NCBI GenBank assembly: GCA_014607495.2
Contig: CP053154.1
Location: 9,114,001 to 9,178,000, forward strand
DNA length: 64,000 nucleotides
From: Carposina sasakii
Lineage: Eukaryota > Arthropoda > Insecta > Lepidoptera > Carposinidae
Direction of reading: 5' to 3'
Shown: positions 1 to 13,330 of the stretch, piece after piece
Position numbering within the stretch: position 1 is the stretch's first letter
Layout: every line of letters starts with the position of its first letter
Notes under the pieces: generated by a model
Told to the model about the DNA's origin: nothing
Databases searched by the model: none
Seen by the model: only the letters and a program-made list of their open reading frames with translations
Made by a program: the position numbers and the translations under genes

Positions 1-109
1 TAAAATATAGATTCACCACAAAAAATGGTTAATTTTTCTTTCAAAAGTCATCATAGAAGTTTCCATTAAATTAATTTCACCATGCTTTCGTAAAATTGTT
101 TATCTAATA

Positions 110-330
110 TGAAATACTAGTGGACGCTCGCAACTTCGTCCGCGTGGACTGGAGAAAAAACAAAATGTCGAAATTATCCGGTATAAAAATATTTCCCGGG
201 ATAAAAAGTAACCTATGTGTTAGTTAATCCAGGGTATCAGCTAACTCTATACCAAATTTTATTAAAATCGCTCCAGACGTTTTTACGTGAAAGAGTTTCA
301 AGCATCCATCCATACTTACAAAATGCGAAA
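110..330 (+). repeat. lepidopteran interspersed repeat fragment
   Basis: Contains CTTCGTCCGCGTGGACTGG, then AAATGTCGAAATTATCC and a CTCCAGACGTTTTTACGTG segment. The same block occurs in reverse near 62520-62600 and partially near 61490-61570. It is probably the 3' part of an abundant retroelement or SINE. No coding frame. Confidence 0.6.
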
Positions 331-1035
331 CATTTATAAAATATTAGTAAGATGTGAGTAACAGTCCAGTTTATGTATTCAAAAGCCTTTCCGCTATAAC
401 ATACACGGCTCAAATTTTGTACAAATTAAATCCTGAAACGACCCGTGAAAGTTCTGCTATTTCCAAGAGATGAAAATTTAAACTCTTCGTAACTCAAAAT
501 GCTATTTGAAACTAGAGCAGAGAATACTTTAGTAGCACATGGTAAAGCTAATGCTGTAGGTACCAAAAATATTGTACCTATCCATAGATAGAGGAAAGAC
601 CTTACACCGGTTTATCTACAGACTATCTTATTATGAAAATACTACTTATACTAGACTTGTACCAACCGGTAATAGTAGAAGTTTTATCTTTAAAAACGTC
701 AAGTTATAAGTTTAATTTCTTATCTAAAGCCCTTTAGTCAAACCAAACACATAGAAAATTGATGCGCTCTCTTTATGATATAAACGTATAAAATAGACAG
801 CGTATAAACAAGTCAAAATCGTAGTAAAAAAAACAGGCGTTTGCGTTCTTTCATAACGTAACACACGAACTATGTGAATGTCTGTGTGTGTCGTTATTTA
901 TAGATTTAACAAACAAACAAATATTTTACTCGTAAACATCAACCGCATTAAAATTAGCTTCATCTGGCGAAGGTCTTCATTAACATTCACTCCTATGATT
1001 CTCGGTCTCTACCTATACAAATGAAAAGTATTATA
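331..1035. other. AT-rich non-coding stretch
   Basis: No long open frame, no paired repeat end and no splice-flanked coding segment seen. Confidence 0.6.
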
Positions 1036-1330
1036 TTAGGCGACTGGCGGACGCACACGACTTAGTCCTTTAAAATTTCCGTTTTTCTTATTTCCGTGGA
1101 AATTTTGGGAAAACCTTTCTTATCGAGTCGAATAGAAGTCAAAAACAAATATAAGTTTCAAGTCTCTAAGATCGGCGGTATAGGCTGTTCGTTGATTTGT
1201 TATGCCTCATTCAGGAGGACAAACCATTTTACATGTACGTATAGAATAAAACCCCTAAATTGGCCCTCCACAAAAGGCTCCCCTTATCTAAGACATTCGG
1301 TTAGAATTTGGTCGTGAACTCGATTTTCTT
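1036..1330 (+). repeat. copy of the 'CCCGTGGGAATT' repeat family (diverged)
   Basis: Shares TTCCGTGGAAATTTTGGG, a downstream TCTCTAAGATCGGCGG and a CATTCAGGAGGACAAACCAT block with better copies near 31650-31830, 45535-45860, 59925-60075 and 10190-10340. This is the family whose antisense pieces interrupt exon 4 of CAF1 copy 1. Family identity (SINE, MITE or Helitron end) is not known to me. Confidence 0.5.
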
Positions 1331-3639
1331 TATTTCCCCAGAGTTTTATGTTGTTTAGGGTGCCATTGTCTATCCTTGCGAGTTTCTCGACACGTTCGTC
1401 ATAAAATGTGACTTCTTTTATAGGTTTGAAAACATTTTATTTCATTGCCATATTGTTGAGTGTGTCCAAAGTGTTGAGTGCAATCTTAAATTTTATTTGT
1501 TGGGAAGATAATTGAGTATTAACTTGTAAAAAATTCTGATATAACTAAACGAGTAATCTCAATACCTAAATGCCCTAAAGCGATTGTCTTTATAACACGT
1601 CAAAGCTATTTCCAATACTCGTAGTTTGGCAGGTCGCTGACATGAAATTTTATTATATATGCTCGTAACTTCTTCTTTGACCGAAGGATCTTTCTTATAA
1701 TATGTAATACATTACATTGAACTGGAAATTTTGGTACTCGTAGTTACAAGCCTAGAAGACGGAAAATCCAAAACCGAGAAAATTTAACAAATTCTACGCA
1801 TCTTGCTATTTAAAAAACATAAACAAAATCCAATTTCAATTAGCTCTTAATCTTGTGTAGAAATCTCATAAGATACGCCATTTCGAGCACAGTCGTGTGT
1901 ACAAGTATATGTATGTAGCTACCTATATAAGATATGTAATTTATATATTATGTTTATACGTAGTACTTGAGTTAAAAAGCTCAAGCTAATGCAGACGACA
2001 GAATTAAATCACTTCGACTGGAGTGCTTTTATTAATATTACGAGTATAAGATAGTATTGCAGTCAATAAATAGAAAAGTAACTTCTAAAGAGACTGGATG
2101 AAGTCATTCAGATAGTATTATTTTATTATTGTACCTTTTATCTCTTTCTACAAGCTGGCTTTTATCTAGGGAGAGTACCCCTTACGCTTCAAATTATATT
2201 AGCCGAGAATAAATTGCTTTTCTTGTAGGTTCAGATTTTTTAAACTTGAAATGTCCTTAAAACGGTTATAGGTTTGACGTAAGCCTTCTAGTGTAAGACG
2301 TGGGTTCAATCCCAAGTGGATCCTTGCCCTTGCATTTATTTTTAACTCTAATCCCAGTTTCACAAAAGTAGTTTAAAGATCCTGTGCTGATGCGGGGCTT
2401 TGTTAGAATACATCAGCTACGGAAAGAGTTCCGTGCATGTAGTAAGAGTCGACTAAGGAACTTGGGCATGCTTTCAGGCTAAGCTAAGCTGGGCTAGCAA
2501 CTTATTACTAACCACTGGGACAGATGTAGTCCCTGCTTTGCTAAACGTGGCTGTTGTGGGATCTTCTCTTCGGCCCTCCAGTTTTAGCTACCCTTTCTTT
2601 CAGCATGACAAAATGCTAATTGAATCCTACATTTTGTACAACTAAATGAATTTCCGTATAATAGGTATACCGTAGTGTGCAGATACAGAAATCGTGTATA
2701 GATAGCCTATATCTATAGATATCCATGGTGCTGATAAATCGAACTATCCTTCAAGCGAGTGATGCGGGTTGACATCTAGTTAGTGAAACTTGCAAGTGTT
2801 TGTATGAAGCCAATTAACTGTGTTTATACGTACGTATAACAACGTAAATTTTAGTTTAGTTTGGCCTCAATATTCTTAGATGACATTTAGTTATTTTTAG
2901 TATATTATGACCTAAACTACATGTTTGTGACTTGTGATCAGCCTTCTCTCAGCAACTTTCGACGGAACAAACCTAATTTTCTTAAGCTATAAATTCGAAT
3001 TGTTGGAAAATGTTTCGCGTAGTAATAAAGCTCGCGGCAAGTACCATCCAAGTGCTATAAAATGTTACATTGACGTTGCAGACGTGATTCGAAATAAAAT
3101 CCTTATGGTGATGGGCCATCTAATATTTTCATCATAGATATATATTTATATTCGTTCGCCTATCGCCCAGTAGAACTAATTATAAGTATACGGTGGTAGT
3201 GAAAATAAATATACTGTGCAATAATTTTCTTAATACATACCTACTGTAAGCCTAACTTCATGAAACTTCACGTATTTCCTGATGGATTCAAGACGATTGA
3301 ACTCATGGCTGGTTTTATGGAGTAAGTAAATTTTATACAACTAAACGACACTGACCGAAAGGTTTATAGAGGAGATCTGGGTGCGCATCCTTTTGACACA
3401 ACCTAATGTATGTTTCTTTCAAGTTTGTTTTAAGCTCTAAAAACATAAATGTTTTTGGACTGAATATTTATTTCATGAGTTATGCATTTGGGTAAATACA
3501 GAATAAAAACTTAAATCTAAATGTTTTTGGTAAGTTTTACTTTAAATGTTCGCTTTTGGTTGCTTGTATTTGCTTTAGTATATTATAACCTAAGAGTAAA
3601 TGACATTTAATTTCGATTCTTTTATTCTTATTAGAAAAT
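1331..3639. other. non-coding stretch with a weak tRNA-like relic
   Basis: AT-rich. Near 2270-2330 there is a tRNA-like B box (GGTTCAATCCC), which suggests a decayed SINE head. A moderately GC-rich block at 2380-2600 is unidentified. No gene recognised. Confidence 0.5.
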
Positions 3640-3935
3640 CATCATCATCGGCCTATTGCAGTCCACTGCTGAACGTAGGCCTCCCCCAGGGCATGCCACA
3701 AGACTCCCATGGGGGGTATTTGCCCATAGTCACCACGCTGGGCAGGCGGGTTGGTGACCGCAGTTTGTATTTTGGACTATGTTGTCAACACGGGAGGCGC
3801 TGCTGCCCACATTCCGGAAACCCTTAATCGCCTCGTACGATACCCACGGGCAGACAATAGGTTGTTACGAATTCTACTCTGCCGGCACCACGCGGCCAAT
3901 ATTAGAAAATACGAAGTTAAAAATATTCAATCTTA
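3640..3935 (+). mobile_element. LINE/SINE 3' end fragment
   Basis: Begins with ATCATCATCATCGG and CCTATTGCAGTCCACTGCTG, a sequence also at 11393-11420, about 12035-12060 (reverse) and 31846-31890. Further in are CGCCTCGTACGATACCCACG and ACTCTGCCGGCACCAC, repeated near 24657-24720. These pieces belong to a high-copy retroelement 3' region. Short open frames here are not genes. Confidence 0.6.
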
Positions 3936-3939
3936 TTGA

Positions 3940-4395
3940 TGGACAAAATGACATACTTACCCTTGATATGGACAAAATGACATAGGTATGTCATTATCAT
4001 TTATCAATGGAAAAAGCTAAGGATAATGAGGACTATTGCGCTTGTGCTAATCTACCGAAGAAAACTAAGAAATATGTGTGTTAATTATGCATATAATTGC
4101 ACTTTATTTATTATGTGATTTTGTCCATGTGTATGAACAAAATGAACTTCCAAATAGTGACGTCTGATACAATTAAATATTGAACAAAATGAATTTTCGA
4201 TGATCTAATTTTAAAAGAAGATAGTTTTTTTCTATTAAGTTTTAAGAGTTAAGTGTTGCAACACTAGCTGACTTTATAATAGCTGATTTATCAAAGAAGT
4301 TACTGGTACGTAAATTTTGTTTCTGGAGCTTTTAAATAAATGTATACGGTGAAAAAAGCGGGAGGGTATGTCATTTTGTCCGTACTTCCCCTACC
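3940..4395. mobile_element. inverted-repeat element (MITE-like)
   Basis: GGACAAAATGACATAC at the left (3941, repeated at about 3970) faces GTATGTCATTTTGTCC at the right (4366-4381). The ends continue imperfectly (TACCC/GGGAGG). The interior is AT-rich with no real coding frame; a 120-residue minus-strand frame overlaps the right end but has no recognisable content. Confidence 0.55.
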
Positions 4396-6307
4396 TATAA
4401 TTTGTATAGTAGGTATATTATGGTATTTTATAGTATCGTGATGACCAGATCTCACAGGTCTGATCGCCAGATGAGATGTGTAGAGTAGAGATAAGGGTTT
4501 ATGAGTGGAATAATGTTGAAAATGAAACCGTATTTTCCTAACAAAACCATAACAGATATTAAACAGACATTTCTGTGACTCACAAAGGGAATGGACGAGC
4601 ATTTTTAACGTTGCAGATATTAGAAAACTAAATAGTCGGAAACATGTTACACTTAAACACAAAACTGTCCTTGATCAGGGTCACGTCCCACCCTGTTATT
4701 TAAATATAAAGAAAAATAACTACACGTAGACCTTCATTGCTATATTTAAACAAATAATAAAAATCACGTCCAAACATCACATACTATAATAACAATATCA
4801 TAATGTAGGTCGTTCGACAAAAGGGCGCGCTGAAATTCAGCGATGAAAGAAATAAACTGTGAATAACAAAAACAATTTGACGTTACTGTGCAGCTTTGAG
4901 TGAAATTGTTATATGTAAATACAAACAAGTAAAATGGCGCTCGTTAACAACATCTTGATGACAGAACTAAGTTCACAGTTAACTTTGAAAACTTTATCGC
5001 TTCGCCCTTAGTATTATTAAAACCTGACATTAATATTTTTACAATTAATACAAGGATAGAATCACGTTTATGTTAATTTTGGATAAGGTATAGAGCGCTA
5101 GTATAGCTTCATTCTATTGTGCTCAGCGTTATCAAAATATTCCACAGTAAGCAAATAGGGATGCCTATTCGTATTTGTACGAGTATTCACACTGTCTAAG
5201 GTTAAAATCTTGTACGAAGATACAGTTTAATCTGTCTTTAACAACATATTCAATGGCAGTTTCTTGTCGAGCTCTAAATCCACCAATCAAATTATTGATA
5301 AACAACCAGCGAGCAGACGTCAACATTCTGATAGGTTGATTGAAATAAAACCTGAACGCAAGCAGTCACCCACGTGAACTAGCCGTTGCCTGTTTGTTTA
5401 TTTTGTACTAGATTGGCAAACCAAATGTAATTTTTTAATACCTACAACCTTCACGTCACTGCCTACAATACAAAGTTATTTAAATATTATACAATGGTTG
5501 CTCTACCATTGAAATTATTTGAAATCATATAACAATTTCTTTTACAGTAGATTCTTATAAAAATAACAAGAGCACACTCATAGGATAACAAGGAAGGATT
5601 CCTACTCGTAATAAATCCAAGTACGTAAGTAAAGTACCCTTTATTGGGAACCTCTTTTCAATTCGATAGAATGTTTTGTAAATGGCCCTTAATTTTTTAC
5701 GATTTCAATTTCACAGGATTTTATTAGCTGGGAGGAAGGATAACTTTATAAATTGTACTTTCTTTCAATCCAAAGGATTTATGTACTGGACTTTATAATC
5801 TTTTCTTCAATATGATAAGTACATGCCTAAATATTTCATTTTACACAGGGAGTAGAAGCCCTAACTATGTAAAATCATTTCTTTATCCAGCACATTTTTT
5901 AAATAACATTTTCAAATTATATTATACCCCTTACATATAGGATTATACTTACATTAGATAAGTTATAGGCATTATACTCCCTTAGATTCCTTGGATTACC
6001 TGGATACAAGCAAGTAATATAGGTAGGTGTAACATAAAATAAAACTGCAGACAATATGAACATAACATTTTATGTCTTATTTCTAAGCGCTTGCGAGTAG
6101 GTATATATTTATTTATTCGGATTTTATATGAAAGCGCTGTACCTGAAACTTTGCTTATTACTTTTACTCGCGCATAATATGCAGTCACCATAGGAAAAGT
6201 TTCGGGACTAATCGACTTTAAAAGAAGCCTTTTACGCCTTTTGTAAAAGATTTTTTTCTATAGTGATGTCTATCGTACTTTATTTTCTTTGAAAAGCTAC
6301 CAGCCCC
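4396..6307. other. AT-rich non-coding stretch
   Basis: No recognisable gene, RNA gene or paired repeat ends. Short minus-strand open frames look random. Confidence 0.5.
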
Positions 6308-7349
6308 CCTAGCATGACTAGCTATCAAAATACGATAGATATAGCATGTTGAATTTTATCGATTAAAGCTGTAACAAACCGTATGTATTCGTTACTGAGT
6401 AACAGGTACTGCATCAAGTACCGAGTAACGAAATGTTACCCAGGAATTCGTCTCGTTACTCGCATATTTCGTATAATACACTGTTTCGGATTACAAGTGG
6501 TGTATTTGATATGTATGTTTTTGATCGTATGTTCTACCAATGCGCGTGATGCGGTTCATTTAAATTGCTTATTACAAAGAACGGTGATTAGGTTTGTTTA
6601 AAGTAATTAGCTATATATCTTTTTTAAATCGTCAAAGTTTTTTACTGTTTTGTACTATTCTTTGTAATATTATTTAAGTTTGTAGTTAAAATTTTCTAAA
6701 TAGTAAATCCATTGCAAATTTGGTATATTACGCCGACAGTTCACGTCGATTCGACTTGTTACCATACTACATACAATAGTTACTATAACCATATGCGGTA
6801 TCAGAAGTAACGAGTTCGGTAACGTTACAATAGTAACGAGTACTTATGGTCAAAGTAACGAATACATACGGATACGCTCTTATTCGTTACTTTTACACCT
6901 CTATTATCGATGCTAATTAGTAATTAATTAATTTTACCTTTAACCTACCTATGTAAACTAAAAACGAATAAATTAAAACACTAAATTAAAAATATTAAGT
7001 TTGGAGCATATAATTGAAAATCTATCGAACCAAAGATTATAACAGGTACTCTCGATTTCTCGAACCTATCTACGTTTATCGCGGACTACAATGTTAATCG
7101 ATAAATATATCTTAAATAGATGTCAAAATTCGACATTTTTAACATCAAAATACGGCGCTATCGAAAGTCAACCGATAGACATGCTCGCTTTTTTATCTAT
7201 CATATCGTAACGTGCCGTGTAACGTCACCGGCATGCTTATGCTCGCTATATCGCTAAAATTCAACATGGCGGCTATTATTACATCGTATTTTAACAGCAA
7301 GGTGTCGATAAATAGATATTTCATATCGTGTTTCGCTGGTCATGCTAGG
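6308..7349. mobile_element. inverted-repeat element with CCTAGCATGA ends, carrying a nested GTAACG element
   Basis: The ends are CCTAGCATGA (6308-6317) and TCATGCTAGG (7340-7349). Subterminal ATTCAACATGGCGGCTAT and ATATCGTGTTTCGC match a short 126-bp relative at 43835-43960 and a right-half copy at 62620-62700. Inside, 6370-6895 is itself an inverted-repeat unit rich in GTTACT/AGTAACG, with ACCGTATGTATTCGTTACT facing AGTAACGAATACATACGG. No transposase is visible. Confidence 0.65.
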
Positions 7350-9770
7350 GCGGCAGCTATACAATACGGTATCGACTCTGGCTCAGCGTCAACAAAAGTT
7401 TTTCAAACAAAATATAATCTGCGACATAGTTCTTACTTGGATAAACTTCTTCTACATAACCGTATCTGTAGCTATCTACAATGTATAAGTATTGTGTTAG
7501 TATTGTTGTGATGAATACAAATAGATCTAGTACGAGTATATAAGGAATTTGATTGCATTATACTGAAGCATAGAGGAATAAGATGTCATGACTAGATGGC
7601 TTTGCTCACTTATGCCATTATTCATAACTAGATCCTGAAACGCTCGTGAAGGAGCTGCTTCAACTGTATCAAAGACCTCTTGAGAAAGTAATACCCTTAC
7701 ACTAAACTGTACACAAATGTAACATTTCAATTTACGGTACAGGAAAGTGGTCTGTGGTACCATAAAGTGGACCAACTCTCATTAACTTAGTTCATTTAAA
7801 TGACCCTGGCTTGCTCTATGTCTGGTGTATCTCTTAGGTCATGCAGGTCATTGAAAGTTACTCGTAAGATTTAGAAGAGTGGTAAAAACATACTTGGGCC
7901 TAAGATAAAGTCTTTGTAATTACGAACCTCGATAATATATACTTAATTTCTCCATTTTCTTTATTAATAATTTTATAATATATAATATCTTGACTAAGGT
8001 AAATTTATAAAAACACTTCTCCATTAATATAATCCGTTAGGATATGGTTGATCGTTTCATCTTTAAACATTGTGCTGAGGGATTCAGCTTAGTTTGCCGA
8101 GATTTGGCTAGTGTATAGCTATCGGGAAGAAAAATAACGTTGCCAATATGTAATTTACTCGGGTGAAGAATTTTTTTTATTTTCTTTATTAATAATTTTA
8201 TACTTAATTTAAAGATTAATATACTTTATGAAGAGCGCGATTTATTGAAAAAAAAACCAGAGACCTTAGGCTGTCATAACATGAGATGAATTTGAGCATT
8301 TTTGAAATACCTGCATGCTGTAGATGCTGAAAACATCTGACTAAAGTGACCACGAAATTCTGTCGTCCCTCTATCCTCTACAGTTTTCATACTTTCAAAA
8401 CTACCTACACCATGATAATGTGCAAAAAAATCTTTATTGTACACATAATATTTATCATAGACAGTATATCGTAAAAGAAATAGTACAAAGGCGAACTTAT
8501 CTCTAAAAGAGATTTCTTCCGTCAAACCATTAGGTACCTACAAATAAAATTTTATAATATATAAAAGGAAAATCAATCTTTATTCAATAAAATTATGAAA
8601 TAGTTCTACCTATTTATTTGGGTTAACGTTTATGTTCATGAAAGTAGATTCGGAAAGCTTTTTATTAGAATATATTATGATGCTTACAAAGAAAGCTGTA
8701 ATATTTACCAATGTATAGAAGCATCATCTCTAAAGCCGTTAGAAAAACAACATTACGCTTCACAACTTACCGCGGAAACCTACCGAAATCACAATGCGCA
8801 GATATGAATAGATAGAGCTCGAATACGATACGTACAGTCTATTTTTATGAAAAAAAAATGAGTCGTCGATCAGAGCGTCACAAATAGCGGACTGTTTAGA
8901 CACCGCTCGTAAAGTTTTTACTGCACTTACACTTGTTACGCTAATGTACGGACATATCGTGTGCCAAAGAGCACACGCGCGTACCCCACTAAACGGTAAG
9001 AAACAAAATTAGAATGTTCCTGGGTTTTATCATGGATTTTTGGACTACATTTTGACATAATATTTTTCTTCAAAATCTTTAATAGAAAATGACGGAGCGG
9101 TTCGAGAAAAGTTAGGTAGAGTCCTTTCGCATGTCTTGGCCCATCATGGCGGGGTCACCGCTGGTGTGCCTCGAATTTTGTCACAATGGATGAGTTGGTC
9201 GTATATATGTATATTCCAAAGCTACTGCTGCGCATTTTGACGACAAGATGAAGAAATGGTGCCAAACCAAACTTTCAAAATATTATTTTTATTCAATATC
9301 GAAAAAATATCGAAGTCAAGGTTACAAAATACAGAGGGAGCAACGTTACAAAGTCGAAAACTATTCAGGTGAGCACCGGAAAACTTTGTATAGAAATCGA
9401 ATAAGCTAAAGGTTAGTTCTTAGAAAGTTACGACCTTTCTCATACGATAGTTATTAACTTAAGTAGTTAATATAGTAAATAGAGCTTTGTCTTTGCCCAT
9501 TTCGAAGTTCATTTCTACCGAAAGATGTTCACTATTCCTATGGGAATTTAAGTTTACCTTTCTTAGTACTCCCCTGTGATCACCAGAGACAATAGTTATT
9601 TTACTAAATCTGAGTTTCCTCATATAAACTCAAAACCCAAAGTTTTTTTTTTTTGAGATAACATACATAATTAAGATACCTTTGGTTAGTGCTACTAAAC
9701 AAAGTAGGTACTTATTTGTGAAACTTCGGCGCAAAAGTAACTGTAGGTATCTTGAACTTTTAACTGATAG
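7350..9770. other. non-coding stretch
   Basis: AT-rich, with small GC-richer patches near 8930-9000 and 9110-9200. Short frames (for example near 7527-7775 and 8274-8525, minus strand) show no familiar motif. No gene supported. Confidence 0.5.
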
Positions 9771-10064
9771 GTATTAAAATAGGAAAAAATATTTTATGAC
9801 TCTATAGGTATATTAGCGTCTTATTAAGTAACTTGCCTTCCAAGTTTCAACTCTCTTTAGTTGTAGCACTAAATAAATACCCAGTAGAAAATAATAGTAT
9901 GATTATTGATGAAATGAGTATTAAAATAGGAAAAAATATTTTATGACTCTATAGGTATATTAGCGTCTTATTAAGTAACTTGCCTTCCAAGTTTCAACTC
10001 TCTTTAGTTGTAGCACTAAATAAATACCCAGTAGAAAATAATAGTATGATTATTGATGAAATGA
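9771..10064. repeat. perfect direct tandem duplication, 2 x 147 bp
   Basis: Units 9771-9917 and 9918-10064 both begin GTATTAAAATAGGAAAAAA and end GATTATTGATGAAATGA. I found no difference between them on reading. Perfect identity in non-coding DNA means a very recent duplication or an assembly artefact. Confidence 0.9.
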
Positions 10065-10189
10065 AGCTTTTTTGCGTTGATTTCTTTATATTCAACAGCT
10101 TTTATTTAGTTAGCTACTCTTAAAGCGAAAATATTTACATTATGGAACTTGGCACGACGCCATTCTGCCCGCGTCGTCTCGTCGCACTG

Positions 10190-10340
10190 CATACTACGTA
10201 AGGGTGAAACTCCATAGATAAGTTACATTTACTGGATTCCCGTAATTCCCACTGTAATTTAGGGAAATCCTCTATCGGATACCTACGTCATATAAAGAAC
10301 ACACCCTCCACGTGTCAAGGGCTCTAAGATCAGTTGAATC
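10190..10340 (+). repeat. diverged copy of the 'CCCGTGGGAATT' repeat family
   Basis: Contains GGGAAATCCTCTATCGGAT, AAGAACACACCCTCC and GCTCTAAGATCAG in the same order as the copy at 59925-60075. Non-coding. Confidence 0.45.
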
Positions 10341-10689
10341 AGGATTCAGGACAAAGATTTTAAATATATAAGTAGACAAAGAAATGACGTATGGAGTAGT
10401 GCGCCAAGAATGATAATATTATATCGAGAGCAAATTGAATGTACTCTTTATATGTTAAATAAATAAAGATATTTCAGAATATAACTGGATATGTATGACT
10501 GGACAAAATAAATAAATAATATTGTGCAATGAAAGAAGTGACTGGTCATTAGTGCATATCCCTTGCACCGTACGTGCAAAAGTACCTATTCTACAACTAT
10601 TTAATTATAGTATACATACATAACCTACTCGCTAATACCTACTGCTCTGAATTCTGTCATTTGAAAAGAATCACACACTTATGCGTATT

Positions 10690-13040
10690 TTTAACCGACT
10701 TCAAAAAGAGAGGTTATCAATTCATCTGTATGTTTTTTTTTATTTATTTTTTATGTGTGTTCCTCAGAACTCCGTCATTTATGAACCGATTTAAATTTTT
10801 TTTATAGTTGGTCATGGTATACTTCCAGGTTGGTCCCATATTCACCACATCAGGATCTGATAATGGGATCTTGGAGAAATCGAGGGCAATCCTCGAATAT
10901 TGTAGGCACATGTAGTCTGTTTTTATACTTTTACTGAGCGTTTTGATCACCTACATATATAATTTTTTTTAAACGAAAAACCGACTTCCTCCCAAAAATA
11001 GAGCTTACTAAACAAACATTTTACTAAAGGGAAAATATATATTGCGTTAAGCCGTATACGACGTTTAGAAGGCTTAATATTGTCAGATTTATATGCCAGC
11101 AAATTATTAAATAGGCCACATGACAAAAGAGAGAAATGACTAGGCTTCGAAACTTTACGTCTGACAATATACCTATATAAGCAACATATAATTACACTCC
11201 TTCCCGCCCTGTACCCAATCATTTGGGGTCGGCGCAATATGTAGGTAGGTACTCTTCTTTCAGTCATCCCTATTATCCGTCATCTCGTTATTCTCATGTC
11301 TACCTCTTCCTCTATAACCATCTTACTTCGGACACGGCTTAACGCAACATATAATTACACGACTTAATACAATTATCTTCATCTTCATAAGCCTATTGCA
11401 GTCCACTACTGGACGTAAGCTTCCCCTGCCATAGGGGGATTTTGTTACTAAAAAGTTCCACTATCTGTAAAAATCTAAAAACGGACTACTTGTGCCTATT
11501 ATATTTGAGGATATCCCTAGATTCCTTAGAGATTCCATCATCAGATGTTATGTTTTATATGTAGGTGACTAAAACGCTCAGTAAAAGTGTAAAAACAGAC
11601 TACATGTGCCTACAATATTCGAGGATTGCCCTTGATTTCTCCAAGATCCCATCATCAGATCCTGATGTGGTGAATATGGGACCAACCTGGAAGTATACCA
11701 TGACCAACTATAAAAAAAATTGAAATCGGTTCATAAAATACGGAGTTCTAAGGTAACACACATAAAAAATATAAAAAATAAAAAAACATACAGACGAATT
11801 GATAACCTCTCTTTTTGAAGTCGGTTAAAAACATAACATCTGATGATGGAATCTCTAAGGAGTCTAGGGATATCCTCAAATATAAAAGGCACGAGTAGTC
11901 CGTTTTTAGATTGTTATAGAGAATTTTGGTCAGCTGCACATAATGTAAAGGAAACGAGGGTCTGATGATGGAGCCGCCGAAAAACAGATAGTGGAACTTT
12001 TTAGTAACAAAATCCCCCTATGGCAGGGGAAGCCTACGTCCAGTAGTGGACTGCAATAGGCTTATGAAGATGAAGATATTGATATGAATGATTGGGAACA
12101 GGGCAGGAAGAAGGAGTGTGATTATATGTTGCTTAAATAAGAGTGTACATGGCTGTTGTGCTGCCAAATCTCTTATATTCCTACGAGGCGTGGTGCATGT
12201 ACCGTCGCCACATACGCACTCTGGATCGATTCCACCTCAAGTGCCTCCGATCCATCATGAGAATCAGATGGTTCGACCGAGTGCGTAATACCGAAGTATT
12301 GCGAAGAGCCAATGTAAGTGGCATTGAGGCCTATTTAATGCGTCGGCAGCTTCGGTGGTGCGGTCATGTGTCTCGTATAGCGGAGGAGAAATTGGCTAAG
12401 CGCATCTTCTTTTCTGAACTGGAGGAGGGCAAGCGGAAACGCGGCGGGCTACTCCTCAGATACAAAGATATTCCGAAAAGACTTATGAAGAGATGCAATA
12501 TAGATCCATCTAAATGGGAAGTTTTGGCAGCACAACGATCAGAGTGGCGCAGGACGGTGATAAAGCAAGTACACGAGTTCGAGGAGCAGCGTCAAGCTGA
12601 CCTTGACGCTAAACGTGATGAACTAAAGACTCGTCCTCCTGCTGCCATTATCTATAATTACAATAATGGCGCACTAACCTGTCCTCTGTGTGCGCAGGCG
12701 TTCAGGGCGAAGATTGGCTATGTAAATGTAAGCCATTTCCGAGCGCATAAACGTCAACTTAGTAATATCTAGGAGTAGAAGTGGTCGCCATGACCGAAAT
12801 CGGTCGGAGGTATTATCATCATCATCATCATATTGTCAGACGTAAAGTTTCGAAGCCTAGTCCTTTTTCTCTTTTGTCATGTGGCCTATTTAATCATTTG
12901 CTGGCATATAAATCTGACAATGTTATGCCTCCTAAACTTCGTACACGGCTTAACGCAATATATATTTGCCCTTTAGTAAAATTTTACTTTAGTAAGCTCG
13001 AGTTTTGGGAGGAAGTCGGTTTTTCGTTTTAAAAAATATA
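10690..13040. repeat. nested palindromic complex of interspersed repeats
   Basis: Several inverted pairs are stacked. 10692-10955 (starting AACCGACTTCAAAAAGAG) pairs with 11562-11831. 11380-11570 pairs with 11827-12075 (both hold the ACTGGACGTA / TACGTCCAGT block). 11170-11223 pairs with 12088-12137. 10973-11170 pairs with 12833-13033 (ends CCGACTTCCTCCC / GGGAGGAAGTCGG). A LINE fragment (12138-12830) sits in the right arm. The whole is a roughly 2.3-kb foldback of elements inserted into one another. No host gene inside. Confidence 0.75.
12138..12830 (+). mobile_element. non-LTR retrotransposon fragment: C-terminal part of reverse-transcriptase ORF and 3' end
   Basis: An open frame (12143-12772) encodes about 209 residues: [69 protein letters not shown], and a C-terminal finger CPLCAQAF...HFRAHK. 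This is the post-reverse-transcriptase tail of LINE polyproteins. The palm domain is missing, so the copy is 5'-truncated. The 3' end is GACCGAAATCGGTCGG followed by a short (ATC)n tail, as in many LINEs. It is inserted in an older palindromic repeat. Not a host gene. Confidence 0.85.
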
Positions 13041-13322
13041 TATTCAATAGTTTTAAGATTTCCGTTATTAGATAGCCACCAGACTTCGTACTTATTAATC
13101 CGAAATTTATAAGCTCTTTCATTTTAAAAATAGAAATCGACGTGCATTATTCTACATCCGTAAAATATTTTATATGAAGTTCGTTAAAAACTTTATTCGA
13201 AATTCGTTACTGTAGACTTTATAGCTTCTGCCTTGGTTCGCATTATCATAGTCAGTGGAGTTACACCTTATTACGTCACTAGTATTTCTTTATTGAATCG
13301 TCGTTGGGTTCCTATTAACTAC
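13041..13322. other. short non-coding stretch
   Basis: AT-rich, nothing recognised. It ends in the 8-bp target duplication TACGCTAC that flanks the next element. Confidence 0.5.
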
Positions 13323-13330
13323 TACGCTAC

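Noticed and set aside
4300..4662. A 120-residue minus-strand frame
   Set aside because: No known motif, it runs across a MITE end, and there are no splice signals or gene context.
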